A stretch of DNA of 64,000 bases, taken from positions 76,055-140,054 of the forward strand of contig CAJTRI010000003.1 in the NCBI GenBank assembly GCA_910578615.1. Reading direction: 5' to 3'. Origin of the DNA: an uncultured Duncaniella sp. GTDB taxonomy: Bacteria > Bacteroidota > Bacteroidia > Bacteroidales > Muribaculaceae. A model generated the notes under the pieces. The model was given only the letters and a program-made list of their open reading frames with translations, had not been told where the DNA came from and ran no database searches. A program made the position numbers and the translations under genes. Below, in pieces: positions 18,071 through 26,697 of this stretch; the stretch's first letter is position 1; the number at the start of each line of letters is the position of its first letter.

Positions 18071-19207
18071 ATGAAGATTTTTAGGATGCTTATGGTTCTT
18101 TTTGTCGCGATGGTCGCAGCCTCGTGCGTCAAAGACGAACCTCTCAATGCAGAGTGTGATATTTTAAAGGTAACTATCCAAGGAGATGTCTTGAACCGCG
18201 ACCCGCAGATATTCAATGACAAGGTGATACTTTATGTCAAGAACGGTGTGTCGGTGACAGACCTTGCGCCTGAGTTCGAACTCACCGAAGGTGCCACCAT
18301 ATCCCCCGCCGGCGGTACTCCCCGTAATTTCCAGCAGCCGCAGGAATATACCGTGACCTCACAGGACGGTTTGTGGAAGAAGGTATATACGATAGAGGTG
18401 AGACGCAACACCTCCATAAACCTTAATTATAGTTTTGAGAACGTCAGGCAGATAAGCGCCCTTGGAGGCTCGTGCTTTTATGACGTGTTCTTCGAGGTGG
18501 GCACCAACGGAGAGGAACGCTGGGCATGGGCGAGTGCCAATCCGGCTTTCGCGCTGACACTTCAAGCTTCGGTGCCTTCGACGTTTCCTACCTATCAGTC
18601 AGAGGAGGGTGTCAACGGCAAATGCGCCGTTCTCGTGACCCGTGGCACGGGGGATTTCGGCAAACGTGTAGGCAAGCCTATCGCGGCCGGGAACCTGTTT
18701 ATGGGCAAGTTCGATATGACCAACGCCATAAAGTTTCCGTTGCAGGCCACCCAGTTCGGCACGCCGTTCAGCAAGATACCTGTCACGTTCAGCGGGCATT
18801 ACAAGTATACCCCCGGCGAGAGTTACTGCGAGCCTGACGAGAAAGGCGAGCTTGTGCCGGTGCCGGGAAAGACCGATTGTTTCAACCTCTACGCCGTGAT
18901 GTTTGAGACCATGGAGGGACATGAATGGCTTGACGGAGCCAACGTGCTTGCCGCCGACAATCCTCAGATAATCTCCACGGCCGAGATTCCTGACCGTGGG
19001 GCCACGGAGGAATGGAAGGAGTTCTCGGTGCCTTTCATATACCGTCCCGGCAAGATCATTGACCCTGTCAAGCTCGAAGAAGGACGTTACAGCATAGCCG
19101 TGGTGATGAGTTCCAGCCAGGATGGCGACTATTTCAGGGGAGCCATAGGGAGCACGCTGATGGTTGACGAGTTGTCGGTAGTATGTCAGGACGAACAAAA
19201 CAATTGA
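18071..19207 (+). CDS. PCMD domain lipoprotein
   Basis: A predicted outer-membrane lipoprotein of 378 residues: signal peptide MKIFRMLMVLFVAMVAASC with the lipid cysteine at 19, then VKDEP, an acidic start compatible with surface export. Residues about 25-115 form an Ig-like domain (TVTSQDGLWKKVYTIEV is typical of the repeats preceding PCMD). The rest, to SLMVDELSVVCQ, has the PCMD pattern. The start at 18071 leaves about 15 bases of leader after the -7 element; the ATG at 18059 is possible but leaves almost none. It lies 5 bases before a beta-barrel gene, so a lipoprotein/barrel pair is likely. Confidence 0.72.
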   Translation: MKIFRMLMVLFVAMVAASCVKDEPLNAECDILKVTIQGDVLNRDPQIFNDKVILYVKNGVSVTDLAPEFELTEGATISPAGGTPRNFQQPQEYTVTSQDGLWKKVYTIEVRRNTSINLNYSFENVRQISALGGSCFYDVFFEVGTNGEERWAWASANPAFALTLQASVPSTFPTYQSEEGVNGKCAVLVTRGTGDFGKRVGKPIAAGNLFMGKFDMTNAIKFPLQATQFGTPFSKIPVTFSGHYKYTPGESYCEPDEKGELVPVPGKTDCFNLYAVMFETMEGHEWLDGANVLAADNPQIISTAEIPDRGATEEWKEFSVPFIYRPGKIIDPVKLEEGRYSIAVVMSSSQDGDYFRGAIGSTLMVDELSVVCQDEQNN

Positions 19208-19212
19208 TAGAT

Positions 19213-19983
19213 ATGAAGTTTTTCAGATACATCCCGGTCATTGCCGCAGCATTCTGCGCATTGGCCGCCCACGCCATAGACGAAGCCTCTGACGGCCCTA
19301 TATGGACAAAGTTCGAATATGAGGTGAATGCCGGCACTAATATCGGCGGCGCCTCTCCGCTGCCGCTGCCGGCGGAGATCCGTCACATAGACCATTACAG
19401 TCCCAATCTTAACCTCCAACTGGGGGCGACAGTCACCAAGTGGCTTGGCGTCCGTAAGGAGTGGGGTGTGGCTGTGGGCGTGCGTCTCGAAACAAAAGGC
19501 ATGGAGACCAAGGCCCGCGTTAAGAACTACGGAATGGAGATCTATCAGGACGGCAAGAAGCTGTCAGGCAGATGGACAGGACGTGTGCAGACCAAATACC
19601 ATTCCCAGCAGCTGGTGGTACCCGTCACGGCTGTATGGCGTCTGAACAAGCGGTTCAAGGTCAATGCCGGCCCTTATCTTTCGTTCGCCTTTGAGAACGA
19701 CTTTGACGGGTTCGTCTATGACGGATATCTCCGCGAGGGTGACCCTACCGGCGACAAGGTGGTCTTCGAGGGTGACTCCCAGGCATCATATGACTTCGGC
19801 GACGAACTGCGCCACTTCCAGTGGGGATTGCAGGCAGGTGTGTCATGGTCTGCCTACAAGCACCTCCTTGTCAATGCCAACCTCGTGTGGGGGTGCAACG
19901 ACATCTTCAAATCCTCGTTCAAGACCGTCAGCTTCGATCTTTATCCCATATATCTCAACGTAGGTTTCGGATACGTGTTCTGA
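19213..19983 (+). CDS. Outer-membrane beta-barrel protein (PorT-like)
   Basis: A 256-residue protein with a signal peptide (MKFFRYIPVIAAAFCALAAHA) and then alternating amphipathic strands ending in YLNVGFGYVF. The terminal aromatic is typical of substrates of the outer-membrane barrel assembly machinery. The pattern fits the porin/PorT-like beta-barrel families of Bacteroidetes. The start is the ATG 5 bases after the stop of the PCMD lipoprotein. Coupled expression suggests that barrel and lipoprotein act together, but no substrate is known. Confidence 0.72.
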   Translation: MKFFRYIPVIAAAFCALAAHAIDEASDGPIWTKFEYEVNAGTNIGGASPLPLPAEIRHIDHYSPNLNLQLGATVTKWLGVRKEWGVAVGVRLETKGMETKARVKNYGMEIYQDGKKLSGRWTGRVQTKYHSQQLVVPVTAVWRLNKRFKVNAGPYLSFAFENDFDGFVYDGYLREGDPTGDKVVFEGDSQASYDFGDELRHFQWGLQAGVSWSAYKHLLVNANLVWGCNDIFKSSFKTVSFDLYPIYLNVGFGYVF

Positions 19984-20002
19984 GGTATGACGTTTCACCT
20001 TT

Positions 20003-20033
20003 AAAAGACCACAGGGATTCCTCGTGGTCTTTT
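20003..20033 (+). terminator. Terminator of the PCMD-barrel operon
   Basis: AAAAGACCAC pairs with GTGGTCTTTT around an 11-base loop, followed by further T-rich sequence, 19 bases after the stop. Confidence 0.9.
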
Positions 20034-20059
20034 TTATTTACGGAAAAATTTCTTTAAAT

Positions 20060-20091
20060 CTTGTCAGAGACGGGGATTTGCATTATCTTTG
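20060..20091 (+). promoter_or_regulatory. Promoter of the sdh/frd operon
   Basis: CTTG (20060-20063), 20-base spacer, TATCTTTG (20084-20091). It leaves a leader of about 90 bases before the cytochrome b ATG. Confidence 0.75.
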
Positions 20092-20185
20092 CAAAGAATT
20101 ATCACATGACGCAGAGCAAAGGTAAAAAAGACCAAAACAAAACTCAATCAATAAATCCTTACTTTAATTATTTATCCGAACTACT

Positions 20186-20971
20186 ATGTGGTTAACATGT
20201 TCATCCATAGGACGGAAGCTCGTGATGGCAGTCACGGGCGCATGCCTTGTCCTATTTATCACGTTTCACTGCCTGATGAACGCAGTCGCGATTATCTGCC
20301 CCTCTGGCTACAACGCCGTGTGCGAGTTCCTTGGAGCTAACTGGTATGCCCTCGTGGCTACCGTGGGCCTTGCCGCGCTCTTCATCATCCACATCATCTA
20401 TGCCGTCTGGCTGACTCTCCAGAACCGCAAGGCCCGTGGTGCAGACCGCTATGCTGTTGTCAGCAAGCCCGCCGAAGTGGAATGGGCTTCGCAGAACATG
20501 CTCGTTCTCGGCATCGTGATCGTTGCCTTCCTTGTTGTCCACATGATCCAGTTCTGGGCAAAGATGCAGCTTGCCGAGATACTCGGCACAGAGTATGTGC
20601 ATGACGGAATCGAGGTTAATCCCGCCGCCGGCACGCTTTTCCTCCACATAGCTTTCTCACAGATATGGACTCCCGTGGTCTATATCATCGGCTTCATAGC
20701 CCTTTGGTTCCACATGAACCACGGTTTCTGGTCGATGTTCCAGTCTTGCGGTTGGAACGGTTCCACCTGGCTTCCCCGCCTGAAAACCATCGGTTGCTGG
20801 TGGACTACCATCGTCGTGGCTCTCTTCATCGCCGAGGCCGTAGTCTTCACAGTGCGCGCCCACTCCGCCGATTTCGCTACCGAGGTCAAGGAATATGTCA
20901 TGGACAACGCACGGACTATTGATGCTCCCTGCGGTGCTCAGGACTGCCCCTCGATAATCGTTGTGGAATAA
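20186..20971 (+). CDS. sdhC: Fumarate reductase/succinate dehydrogenase cytochrome b subunit
   Basis: Membrane anchor that passes electrons between menaquinol and the soluble subunits; 261 residues with five hydrophobic helices, the single-polypeptide type-B anchor. Helices start at about 12, 52, 104, 150 and 200. Histidines at helix positions (TFHCLMN, FIIHIIYAVW, VVHMIQFW, WFHMNHGFW) are the likely heme ligands. The C-terminus carries two cysteines (CGAQDC) not needed for the known function. It is first in a three-gene operon in the Bacteroides order C-A-B. In anaerobic relatives the complex works mainly as fumarate reductase. Confidence 0.93.
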   Translation: MWLTCSSIGRKLVMAVTGACLVLFITFHCLMNAVAIICPSGYNAVCEFLGANWYALVATVGLAALFIIHIIYAVWLTLQNRKARGADRYAVVSKPAEVEWASQNMLVLGIVIVAFLVVHMIQFWAKMQLAEILGTEYVHDGIEVNPAAGTLFLHIAFSQIWTPVVYIIGFIALWFHMNHGFWSMFQSCGWNGSTWLPRLKTIGCWWTTIVVALFIAEAVVFTVRAHSADFATEVKEYVMDNARTIDAPCGAQDCPSIIVVE

Positions 20972-21022
20972 GCAACCATCCCCATCCACCATTTTTCAAT
21001 TTTCAAAACTTTCTAAACCGAA

Positions 21023-23050
21023 ATGGCAGACTTAAAGAATCTCGAGGGGATGATTGACTCCACCCCCATCATGAAGGATTATGCCGATATCGAATCCTCC
21101 AAGCTACCTGAATTCCAGATAGACTCCAAGATACCCGAAGGTCCCCTCGCCCAGAAGTGGACAAACTACAAGGCCCACCAGAAGCTCGTCAATCCCGCCA
21201 ACAAGCGCAATCTCGACGTCATCGTCGTAGGTACTGGTCTCGCCGGTGCTTCTGCCGCCTCCTCGCTGGGTGAACTTGGCTTCAACGTCCTCAACTTCTG
21301 CATACAGGACTCTCCGCGCCGTGCCCACTCTATCGCTGCACAGGGCGGTATAAATGCAGCCAAGGATTACCAGAATGACGGTGACTCCGTCTATCGTCTC
21401 TTCTATGACACCATCAAGGGTGGCGACTTCCGCTCACGCGAGGCCAACGTATACCGTCTTGCCGAGGTGTCAAACAACATCATCGACCAGTGTGTGGCAC
21501 AGGGTGTTCCCTTTGCACGCGAATACGGCGGCCTCCTTGCCAATCGTTCATTCGGCGGCGCGCAGGTGTCACGTACATTCTATGCCAAGGGTCAGACCGG
21601 CCAGCAGCTCCTTCTCGGTGCCTATGCCTCTCTTAACCGCCAGATCAACAAGGGTACTGTCAAGTCATACAACCGTCGCGAGATGCTTGACGTGGTCGTT
21701 ATCGACGGCCGCGCACGCGGTATCATCGTCCGCAACCTCGTCACAGGCGAGATAGAGCGTTATGCCGCCCACGCAGTGGTTCTCGCTACCGGTGGTTATG
21801 GCCGTGCGTTCTTCCTCTCCACCAACGCCATGGGCTGCAACGGTTCCGCAGCGGTGCAGGCTTTCAAGAAGGGCGCATACCTTGCCAACCTCGCCTTCAC
21901 CCAGATCCACCCCACATGTATCCCCGTTCACGGTGAGGATCAGTCCAAGCTGACCCTTATGAGCGAGTCTCTCCGTAACGACGGCCGTATCTGGGTGCCC
22001 AAGAAGAAGGAGGACGCCGAGGCTATCCGTGCCGGCAAGAAGAAGCCGACCGATATCCCCGACGAAGACCGCGACTTCTATCTCGAACGCCGTTATCCCG
22101 CGTTCGGTAATCTCTGTCCCCGTGACATCGCCAGCCGTGCGGCTAAGGAACGTTGTGATGCCGGCTACGGCGTGGGTACAGGCAATGCCGTATATCTCGA
22201 CTTCAAATATGCCATACAGCGCCTCGGTGAGGCTGCCGTGCGTGACCGTTACGGCAACCTCTTCGACATGTATCAGATGATTTCTGATGACAACCCCTAC
22301 GAGACCCCGATGATGATATTCCCCGCCTCCCACTACACCATGGGCGGTATCTGGGTGGATTACGAGCTTCAAACCTCCATCAAGGGCCTTTTCGCTATCG
22401 GCGAGTGTAACTTCTCTGACCATGGTGCCAACCGTCTCGGCGCTTCCGCCCTCATGCAGGGTCTTGCCGACGGCTATTTCGTTGTGCCTTACACCATGCA
22501 GAATTACCTCAGCGACCAGATCAAGGTGCCTCACTTCACTACCGACACCAAGGAGTTTGACGAGGCCGAGAAGGGTGTTCGTGACCGTATAGCCCGCCTT
22601 ATGGCCATCAAGGGTACCAAGTCGCCTGACCAGATTCACAAGCGTCTCGGCCACGTGATGTGGGATCTTGTCGGAATGGGACGTACTCTCAAAAGCCTTG
22701 TCAAGGCACTCGAAGAGGTTGAGAACGTGCGCAAGGAATTTTATTCCGACCTCCGCATCGTAGGCCGTGCCGACGATCTCAACACCGAGCTTGAAAAGGC
22801 CCTCCGTCTCGAAGACTTCCTCGTGATAGCCAAGATGATGGCCATCGATGCCCTCAACCGTAACGAGTCTTGCGGCGCGCACTTCCGCGAGGAATACCAG
22901 CTTGCCGACGGCGAGGCTGCCCGTAACGACAAGGACTATATGTATGTTTCCTGCTGGAAATATACCGGCGACAACGAGAAGCCCGTACTTCTCAAAGAGC
23001 CTCTTAACTACACCGAGATCAAGGTTCAGACCCGCAACTACAAGTCATAA
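21023..23050 (+). CDS. sdhA: Fumarate reductase/succinate dehydrogenase flavoprotein subunit
   Basis: Catalytic FAD subunit, 675 residues. The dinucleotide loop VVGTGLAGASAASSLGELG lies near residue 70, and RRAHSIAAQGGINAAK near 100 contains the histidine expected to bind FAD covalently. The substrate-side block HYTMGGIWVDYE and the C-terminal FAD-binding LFAIGECNFSDHGANRLG follow. About 40 residues before the FAD loop are an N-terminal extension (TPIMKDYADIESSKLPEF) that appears in the Bacteroidetes form. It starts 51 bases after sdhC and ends 36 before sdhB. Confidence 0.96.
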   Translation: MADLKNLEGMIDSTPIMKDYADIESSKLPEFQIDSKIPEGPLAQKWTNYKAHQKLVNPANKRNLDVIVVGTGLAGASAASSLGELGFNVLNFCIQDSPRRAHSIAAQGGINAAKDYQNDGDSVYRLFYDTIKGGDFRSREANVYRLAEVSNNIIDQCVAQGVPFAREYGGLLANRSFGGAQVSRTFYAKGQTGQQLLLGAYASLNRQINKGTVKSYNRREMLDVVVIDGRARGIIVRNLVTGEIERYAAHAVVLATGGYGRAFFLSTNAMGCNGSAAVQAFKKGAYLANLAFTQIHPTCIPVHGEDQSKLTLMSESLRNDGRIWVPKKKEDAEAIRAGKKKPTDIPDEDRDFYLERRYPAFGNLCPRDIASRAAKERCDAGYGVGTGNAVYLDFKYAIQRLGEAAVRDRYGNLFDMYQMISDDNPYETPMMIFPASHYTMGGIWVDYELQTSIKGLFAIGECNFSDHGANRLGASALMQGLADGYFVVPYTMQNYLSDQIKVPHFTTDTKEFDEAEKGVRDRIARLMAIKGTKSPDQIHKRLGHVMWDLVGMGRTLKSLVKALEEVENVRKEFYSDLRIVGRADDLNTELEKALRLEDFLVIAKMMAIDALNRNESCGAHFREEYQLADGEAARNDKDYMYVSCWKYTGDNEKPVLLKEPLNYTEIKVQTRNYKS

Positions 23051-23086
23051 CAATCCCCCCACGACTTTCAAAACAAGAACATCACA

Positions 23087-23842
23087 ATGGAACATACTAT
23101 AAATGTAAACCTCAAGATCTGGCGCCAGCGTAGTCCGAAAGAACCGGGGGCGTTCGTGACTTACCGCGTGGAAAATGTCTCCACGGGCAGCTCATTCCTC
23201 GAAATGCTCGACATGCTCAACCAACAGCTTGTTGACAAGAACGAGGAACCCGTAGTCTTTGATTCCGACTGCCGCGAGGGCATCTGCGGCATGTGCTCCC
23301 TCTATATCAACGGTCATCCCCACGGCCCCGTGCAGGGAATCACTACCTGCCAGCTTCACATGCGCAAGTTCAACAACGAGGACACCATCACTATCGAGCC
23401 TTGGCGTTCTGCCGCCTTCCCGGTAGTACGTGACCTTATGGTCAACCGCAACGCGTTTGACCAGATCCAGCAGGCCGGCGGCTATGTGTCGTTCAACTGC
23501 GGCGGTGCTCCTGACGCTAACAATCTCCCCATCTCCAAGGAGATTGCCGATATCGCCATGGACTCGGCCACATGTATCGGTTGTGGCGCCTGTGTGGCGG
23601 CTTGCAAGAATGGCTCGGCCATGCTCTTTGTCAGCGCCAAGGTCAGCCAGTTCGCCCTCCTTCCGCAGGGCCAGGTAGAGCGCGCCCGCCGCGCCCGTGC
23701 TATGGTTCGCAAGATGGATGAGCTTGGTTTCGGTAACTGTACCAACACAGGTGCCTGTGCCGCAGAGTGTCCCAAGAACATCTCTCTGAGCAACATCGCA
23801 CGTCTCAACCGCGAGTTTATCAAGGCAAAGTTCGCTGACTAA
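23087..23842 (+). CDS. sdhB: Fumarate reductase/succinate dehydrogenase iron-sulfur subunit
   Basis: Electron-transfer subunit, 251 residues. An N-terminal ferredoxin-like domain binds the 2Fe-2S cluster (DSDCREGICGMCSLYINGH plus a downstream TTCQLHMR cysteine). The C-terminal domain carries the 4Fe-4S and 3Fe-4S cysteines (CIGCGACVAACKNGS and CTNTGACAAECPKNI). All cluster cysteines expected for a type-B enzyme are present. It is last in the operon and is followed by a very long palindrome. Confidence 0.96.
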   Translation: MEHTINVNLKIWRQRSPKEPGAFVTYRVENVSTGSSFLEMLDMLNQQLVDKNEEPVVFDSDCREGICGMCSLYINGHPHGPVQGITTCQLHMRKFNNEDTITIEPWRSAAFPVVRDLMVNRNAFDQIQQAGGYVSFNCGGAPDANNLPISKEIADIAMDSATCIGCGACVAACKNGSAMLFVSAKVSQFALLPQGQVERARRARAMVRKMDELGFGNCTNTGACAAECPKNISLSNIARLNREFIKAKFAD

Positions 23843-23850
23843 CCGTCACG

Positions 23851-23914
23851 ATATTAACATATGGACAGCCCCTTGAAGGCAATTGCCTTCAAGGGGCTGT
23901 CCATATGTTAATAT
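23851..23914 (+). terminator. 64-bp perfect palindrome after sdhB
   Basis: Two 32-base arms with no mismatch and no spacer. The centre contains the direct CCTTGAAGGCAA/TTGCCTTCAAGG symmetry. There is no long T run after it, but its position 8 bases after the stop supports transcript ending or 3'-end protection. It works equally on both strands, facing the tyrS terminator. Confidence 0.75.
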
Positions 23915-23930
23915 GTCAACTCATTTTACA

Positions 23931-23974
23931 AAACCCCGCCTCTGCCGCAGGAAATTACGGCAGAAGCGGGGTTT
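23931..23974 (-). terminator. tyrS terminator
   Basis: A 17-bp stem with one mismatch (AAACCCCGCCTCTGCCG opposite CGGCAGAAGCGGGGTTT), followed on the minus strand by a short T run (GGGGTTTTG). It lies 35 bases after the tyrS stop. Confidence 0.8.
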
Positions 23975-24009
23975 CAAGTAGGGCATGGTGGCACACCCTA
24001 TGGATGGTG

Positions 24010-25305
24010 TTATTCTGTCACTTTGAGCAGGAAGTAGTTCTTCTTGCCGCGCTGTACGAGGATGTAGCGGTCATTGAGAAGCATGTCCGCATTTACAGGC
24101 ATGTAGGGGTCAGAGATTTTTTCCTTGTTTATCGAGACACCGCCTCCCTGTACCATCTTGCGCATCTCACCCTTTGAGGGGAAGACGGGGGCGGCATCGG
24201 TGAGAAGGTCGGCGAGTTTCATCCCTTCGTTGATGGCTGCGCGGGGGATATCAAACTGGGGGACACCTTCCATGACGTCAAGAAGGGTCTTCTCGTCAAG
24301 GTGACGCAGGGCTTCGCCTGCCTTGTTGGAGAAGAGTATCTGTGAGGCCTCCACAGCCTTTTCATATTCCTCGGCGGAGTGCACCATGGTGGTGATCTCT
24401 TTGGCGAGTCTCTTCTGCAAGGGACGCTGTCCGGGATCCTCTGCCTGAGCCTTCACAAGGTCTTCTATTTCCTCGCGGGTGAGCGAGGTGAAAATCTTGA
24501 TATATTTCTCGGCATCTGTGTCGGAGACATTGAGCCAGAACTGGTAGAACTTGTAAGGTGAGGTGTAGCGGGCATCGAGCCATACGTTGCCGCTCTCGGT
24601 CTTGCCGAATTTGCCTCCGTCAGCCTTGGTGATGAGAGGGCATGTGAGTGCGTATGTCTCTCCGCCGGCGGTGCGGCGTATCAGTTCGGTACCGGTGGTT
24701 ATATTGCCCCACTGGTCGGAGCCGCCGAGTTGCAGACGGCAGTTCTTCTCCTTGTACAGGTGCAGGAAGTCATATCCCTGACACAACTGGTAGGAGAACT
24801 CGGTGAATGACATTCCCTGCTGCGACTCTCCGCTCAGACGTTTCTTTACCGAGTCTTTGGCCATCATATAGTTGACGGTGATGTGCTTGCCCACGTCGCG
24901 GATGAAGTCAAGGAATGAGAACTGTTTCATCCAGTCATAGTTGTTGACCATCTCGGCGGCATTAGGGGCATCGGAGTCAAAGTCAAGGAATTTGGCTAAC
25001 TGGGCCTTGATAGCCTCCTGATTGTGCCGGAGTGTCTCCTCGTCAAGGAGTTTGCGTTCCTGGCTCTTCATCGAGGGGTCGCCTATCATACCCGTAGCGC
25101 CTCCCACGAGGGCTATGGGCTTGTGGCCTGAGCGCTGGAAATGTTTGAGCATCATGACACCTACGAGGTGGCCTATATGGAGCGAGTCGGCCGTCGGGTC
25201 GATACCGAGATAGGCCGTGGTCATTTCTTTTTTGAGCTGTTCGTCAGTGCCGGGCATCATCTGGTGGATCATGCCGCGCCACGTGAGTTCTTCTATAAAA
25301 TCCAT
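24010..25305 (-). CDS. tyrS: Tyrosine--tRNA ligase
   Basis: Class I synthetase charging tRNA-Tyr, 431 residues. HIGH is at residues 43-46 in SLHIGHLVG, and the second motif is KFGKTESG, the usual TyrS variant of KMSKS. The substrate-recognition stretch YDFLHLYKEKNCRLQLGGSDQWGNI is intact. The C-terminal S4-like domain (VSINKEKISDPYMPVN...DRYILVQRGKKNYFLL) binds tRNA. It starts 27 bases after the aminotransferase stop and probably shares that gene's promoter. Confidence 0.97.
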   Translation of the reverse strand: MDFIEELTWRGMIHQMMPGTDEQLKKEMTTAYLGIDPTADSLHIGHLVGVMMLKHFQRSGHKPIALVGGATGMIGDPSMKSQERKLLDEETLRHNQEAIKAQLAKFLDFDSDAPNAAEMVNNYDWMKQFSFLDFIRDVGKHITVNYMMAKDSVKKRLSGESQQGMSFTEFSYQLCQGYDFLHLYKEKNCRLQLGGSDQWGNITTGTELIRRTAGGETYALTCPLITKADGGKFGKTESGNVWLDARYTSPYKFYQFWLNVSDTDAEKYIKIFTSLTREEIEDLVKAQAEDPGQRPLQKRLAKEITTMVHSAEEYEKAVEASQILFSNKAGEALRHLDEKTLLDVMEGVPQFDIPRAAINEGMKLADLLTDAAPVFPSKGEMRKMVQGGGVSINKEKISDPYMPVNADMLLNDRYILVQRGKKNYFLLKVTE

Positions 25306-25332
25306 TATTATGCAATTCTTGTCTGTTTCTGC

Positions 25333-26532
25333 TTATTTGAGAGCAAGGAGGGCGTCTTTTATGCGGCGTAGGGCCTCACGGAGATTGTCATCGGATGTGG
25401 CGTAGCTCAGGCGGATGTATCCTTCCATGCCGAATGCGCCGCCGTCTACGGTGGCCACGTGGCCGCTTTCGAGGAGATACATGGCGAGGTCGGCCGATGT
25501 GGCTATGTTCTTTCCGTCAGGGGTTGTCTTGCCCAGATAGGCGCTGACCTCGGGGAAGAGGTAGAAGGCACCCTGCGGCCTGTTGATTTTGAGGCCTGGA
25601 ATCTGAGATGCAAGTTCCACCACGAGGTCGCGGCGGCGCTGGAATGCCGCGTTCATCTCACGGACACAGTCCTGCGGGCCTTCATAGGCTGCTTCGGCTG
25701 CTTTCTGTGCTATTGATGACGCGTTGGAGGTGTACTGTCCTTGGAGCTTTGTCACGGCCTTTGCAAGCCACAGCGGGGCGGCGCAGTAGCCGATGCGCCA
25801 TCCTGTCATGGCATAGGCCTTGCTGACGCCGTTGATGATGATGACACGGTCGGCAATCTCGGGGAAGGAAGCCATGGAGGTGAATGAGCCGATGAAGTTG
25901 ATGTGCTCATAAATCTCGTCGGCAAGCACCATCACGTCGGGGTGTTTTGCGAGGACATCGGCTATTGCCTGAAGCTCTTCGTGGGAATAGACGCTTCCTG
26001 TGGGGTTGGATGGAGAGCACAGGAGTAGCATACGGGTGGAGGGAGTGATGGCGGCTTCGAGCTGGGCCGGTGTCACCTTGAAATCCTGTGTTATGTCTGC
26101 ATCGATACTGACCACTGTGCCGCCGGCAAGTTTGACCATCTCCACATAGCTCACCCATGCAGGCATGGGGATTATGACTTCGTCTCCGGGATTGATGGAG
26201 GCGAGGATCACGTTGCAGAGGGCCTGTTTGGCGCCGTTGGCCACGACTATCTGTTCGGGAGCGTAGTCGACCCCGTTCTCGCGTCGTAGCTTCTCGCTCA
26301 CGGCCTTTCGCAGCGACATGTAGCCCGGCACGGGGGTATAGAACGTGAAGTTGTCATCTATGGCCTTCTTGGCTGCTTCCTTGATATGGGCGGGGGTCTC
26401 GAAGTCGGGTTCGCCTACGGAGAGATTGATCACGTCTACGCCCCGGGCTTTTAGCTCGGCGCTTTTCTGTGACATTGCCAGTGTGGCCGATGGAGCAAGC
26501 GCCTGTACGCGCTCTGATACATGGGTCGTCAT
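25333..26532 (-). CDS. PLP-dependent class I/II aminotransferase (aspartate aminotransferase type)
   Basis: A fold-type I aminotransferase of 399 residues in the family 1-gamma aspartate/prephenate aminotransferase group. Signatures are VINLSVGEPDFETP at the N-terminus, VANGAKQALCNV, LCSPSNPTGSVYS, and NGVSKAYAMTGWRIGY with the PLP lysine. The start MTTHVSERVQALAPS is used because the in-frame upstream ATG (26640) lies above the promoter and inside the neighbouring terminator. Aspartate as main donor is likely; prephenate or other substrates cannot be excluded. Confidence 0.9.
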   Translation of the reverse strand: MTTHVSERVQALAPSATLAMSQKSAELKARGVDVINLSVGEPDFETPAHIKEAAKKAIDDNFTFYTPVPGYMSLRKAVSEKLRRENGVDYAPEQIVVANGAKQALCNVILASINPGDEVIIPMPAWVSYVEMVKLAGGTVVSIDADITQDFKVTPAQLEAAITPSTRMLLLCSPSNPTGSVYSHEELQAIADVLAKHPDVMVLADEIYEHINFIGSFTSMASFPEIADRVIIINGVSKAYAMTGWRIGYCAAPLWLAKAVTKLQGQYTSNASSIAQKAAEAAYEGPQDCVREMNAAFQRRRDLVVELASQIPGLKINRPQGAFYLFPEVSAYLGKTTPDGKNIATSADLAMYLLESGHVATVDGGAFGMEGYIRLSYATSDDNLREALRRIKDALLALK

Positions 26533-26559
26533 ATCCTTTGTATTATAAAGTTTGATTTG

Positions 26560-26591
26560 CAAAGATATAATTTTTTCCTCATGAAGGCAAA
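26560..26591 (-). promoter_or_regulatory. Promoter of the aminotransferase-tyrS operon
   Basis: TTTG (26588-26591), 20-base spacer, TATCTTTG (26560-26567) on the minus strand, 28 bases before the ATG. Confidence 0.85.
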
Positions 26592-26614
26592 TAATGAATA
26601 GGTTTAAAGTATGA

Positions 26615-26664
26615 AGTCCGGGGTTTGGGGCCGATTGCAATTCATCGGTTCCAAACCCCGGACT
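26615..26664 (-). terminator. Terminator of the dxr-rseP-methyltransferase-M49 operon
   Basis: Long stem (AGTCCGGGGTTTGG opposite CCAAACCCCGGACT, with a further CCGAT/ATCGG inner stem after a two-base internal mismatch). The T run on the minus strand is weak. It lies 34 bases after the M49 stop. Confidence 0.7.
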
Positions 26665-26697
26665 CTTTATGTTCCGAGTGTATTCGGTTTCTGTCGC

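Noticed and set aside
21665..22882. 405-codon frame antisense to sdhA
   Set aside because: The flavoprotein frame has every expected motif; the antisense frame is rich in G, V, H, L and E from codon mirror effects.
26533..26640. N-terminal extension of the aminotransferase
   Set aside because: It would start above the promoter and inside the neighbouring terminator; the family begins at the downstream ATG.
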